This document shows positions 62,247-64,000 of a stretch of 64,000 nucleotides of DNA, one piece after another. Below the pieces are notes generated by a model that was not told the origin of the DNA, made no database searches, and saw only the letters and a list, made by a program, of their open reading frames with translations. This DNA comes from Epiperipatus broadwayi (taxonomy: Eukaryota > Onychophora > Udeonychophora > Euonychophora > Peripatidae): positions 62,001 to 126,000 of the forward strand of contig JAQFVV010013374.1 of the NCBI GenBank assembly GCA_028023455.1, written 5' to 3'. A program made the translations under genes and the position numbers. Numbering within the stretch: position 1 is the first letter of the stretch; each line of letters starts with the position of its first letter.

Positions 62247-64000
62247 ATGGCTAGCAAAGATAGAAATATAAGAAAAAAGTATCTGAGTAACTATCAAAAA
62301 TTTAAAAGAAAAAGAAAGACAAAAGAAGTCACAAATAAACAGTGAAATAATATTGTAAAATGTGTAAAAACTAAGACTGCACTGTCTGCACAACCAACTG
62401 GGCAAACATTTATCAAAAGATAAACAGAAACTGAAGAAATGAATGAAACTATTCACTTCAACATTAACAACCCAAATCATCAAAAGACTTGTCTTCATTT
62501 AAGTGAAAAAAAAGTTGCTAAGAATAAGTTAACTAAAGAAAAAGAATTTGAATTGTAACTGCTTTAAAACAATAAACAGAAACCTGGAAATATTAGTCAC
62601 TAAAATAAGTCATACATCATGTGACTTAATTTAATAAGCTTGTAATTACAAAAACTAAAGTGTGTGCAATAACTCTACCAACTTTTATTGATAAATGCAG
62701 CAAGAGAAAGCATTCAAAAGATCTCTATCTAGAAATTATTCCTATCTTCAGATCAGTTTCATGCTTTTGGCATTCTTCAGTGAGGCTCTATGATATTTCA
62801 CACACCAGATCCAAAATACCAACACAAATCCAGCACTTATCTGATAGTTAACTTTTAAGTACAGTCTGAAATTTTCAGATACCTATATGTCTTCAAACCC
62901 AGTTATCCAACTTATATTGCTGTATGGGGCTGAGAATTCTTCAGCCATACCATATATTATTAGTCTTAGTAATATAACATTACTTAAGACTTAAAACCAA
63001 AAGCTATTTTAGTAGCTAAAAATAAGTCATACATCATGTGACTTAATTTTATAAGGTTGTAATTGTCTACTTAAAAGATAACTATCTGATAAATGCTGGT
63101 TTTGGGTTGGTATCTTGATCTGGTGTCTGAAATATCTTAGCACCTCACTGAGGAATGCCAAAAGTATAAAACTGGTCTGAGGATAGGGATAATTTCTAGA
63201 TAGAGATTTTTTTCAATACTTTCTTTTATTTGCATTTATCAATAAAGGCTGTTAGAGTTATCCATGCTCATTAGTTTTTACATGGAAATATATTTTTCAA
63301 TATCAATAGTCTTTATAATTATGAAGCCAGTTCTCATTTCAATGAAGAACAAGTAAGTACATGACAAGCTATCTGAAAGTCTACAGCTTTTTAAACAAAT
63401 AAAAAAAATCTATATTTACTCAGCAAAGACAAATGAACATTTTGATTCAATGATTTTGGCATATGGCCTGAAATTAAAATTGAAAATTTTAAAATAAGTA
63501 TTATATAAAGAGATATGACTCAATAAAAAGGCTATGATTTGTCTAAAGATTTAAATAACAGGAATTTCTATAAAAAATATTAACTAAAAAAATTAACAGA
63601 TGGAGAATGCCAACAATAAAGATGGCTACTCTTCTCACTTAAAGACCAAAAATGCAATATGCATGTAAATTGTTTTCTTCAGGCATTACTTCTTTGTGCT
63701 TAAGGGATCTTAGCAATAAGACATATTTAAGTTCTTGATTATAACATCATGAAAGATTATAACATCAATTACAGGTAAATACAAATTATTACAACTTGAA
63801 AAAAATCTAAAATTGAAAAACACTATTGACAAAGAATGTGAAAAGATCAAAAAAGAAATATAGTGTTTAGAAAGTGTGTGTGAATAAATAGGTTGCAAAA
63901 ATTTTGTGTTATCAGAACATAATTTGGCTTTCAAATGGAATAGTAATGCTTTGGATAAATCATGCAATGATAATTTTTTAGATTTGATAGAATTTATTGA
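62247..64000 (+). pseudogene. hAT-like (ZMYM/DUF4371-type) transposase pseudogene, 3' part outside window
   Basis: The ATG at 62247 begins MASKDRNIRKKYLSNYQKFKRK, the basic leader of this family. LSAQPTGQTFIKR and more Lys-rich sequence follow to 62555. After a foldback insertion the frame resumes with RNFYKKY, LKKLTDGECQQ and RWLLFSLKDQKCNMHVNCF (about 63548-63680). This is the family's R-K-F, N-G-E, R-x-W-L-x-Y-S, C-x-x-C-x-L-F zinc block. Next come TIDKECEKIKKEI and SEHNLAFKWN (usual N-L-A-F-R-G), then DNFLDLIEFI at the edge. Several stops make it inactive. Such proteins normally cut and paste hAT DNA; the remaining RNase-H core lies beyond 64000. Confidence 0.72.
62594..63282. mobile_element. 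689-bp foldback interrupting the hAT-like gene, 9-bp TSD
   Basis: About 62648-62870 is mirrored by 63062-63282 (~220-bp arms, high identity by eye). TGGAAATAT flanks it (62585-62593 and 63283-63291). A ~50-nt tail block is present at the left end (62594-62645) and again internally in direct orientation (63014-63062). Read on the minus strand it starts flush with an arm and ends in the tail. The middle matches the element at 14976-15578. The insertion point lies between recognisable parts of the transposase, so the event is a true insertion. Confidence 0.85.

Overview
The window is a gene-poor, very AT-rich stretch of animal nuclear DNA made almost entirely of transposable elements in different states of decay. 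Its mix of RTE and (TAA)-tailed LINEs, Ty3/gypsy elements, tRNA-derived SINE heads, very long GATA and AAT microsatellites and abundant long foldback repeats suggests a large repeat-rich invertebrate genome. A mollusc, possibly a cephalopod, is my guess; no host gene is present to confirm it. I found no convincing host protein-coding gene, rRNA or intact tRNA gene.

Layout. 0-16 kb: a 1-kb compound foldback (70-1066), a decayed RTE LINE (7.3-9.0 kb), a SINE-like head (10.6 kb), another foldback (15.0-15.6 kb), and otherwise featureless AT-rich DNA. 16.2-21 kb: a 5'-truncated, mutated Ty3/gypsy gag-pol with a polypurine tract and probable 3' LTR. 26.0-33.4 kb: a structurally complete, young-looking LTR retrotransposon with TG...CA LTRs, a TGGCGCC primer site and a polypurine tract. 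It lacks pol and carries one intact ORF for a Lys/Glu-rich coiled-coil protein. Its 5' LTR has been invaded by a 1,101-bp DNA transposon with ~235-bp inverted repeats, an exact 8-bp target duplication and a GC-rich exon-like insert. 33.4-43 kb: AT-rich DNA with minor repeats. 43-46 kb: a tRNA-like head, an RTE 3' end on the minus strand, and a foldback/tandem element. 46.0-51.9 kb: a nearly full-length APE-type LINE (zinc-knuckle ORF1; endonuclease/reverse transcriptase ORF2) lying between two (AAT)n tracts. 52.4-53.0 kb: a ~530-bp GATA array. 53.0-58.2 kb: a decayed gypsy element (gag knuckle, protease and integrase remnants, 3' LTR) holding a 2.0-kb foldback that itself holds a 1.2-kb foldback. 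58.5-62 kb: tRNA-like heads and a 215-bp tandem repeat. 62.2-64.0 kb: a decayed hAT-like (ZMYM/DUF4371-type) transposase split by a 689-bp foldback and running off the window.

The main biological signal is nested transposition. Four long foldback elements (70-1066, 53443-55440, 53842-55051, 62594-63282) share one architecture. One arm is flush with an end, the opposite arm is followed by a ~30-55 nt unpaired tail, there are internal extra copies, and 9-13 bp direct repeats flank the element. Target repeats of such variable length are more typical of LINE-mediated (TPRT) insertion than of DNA-transposon MITEs. All repeat comparisons were made by eye, so element borders are approximate unless a target duplication is stated.
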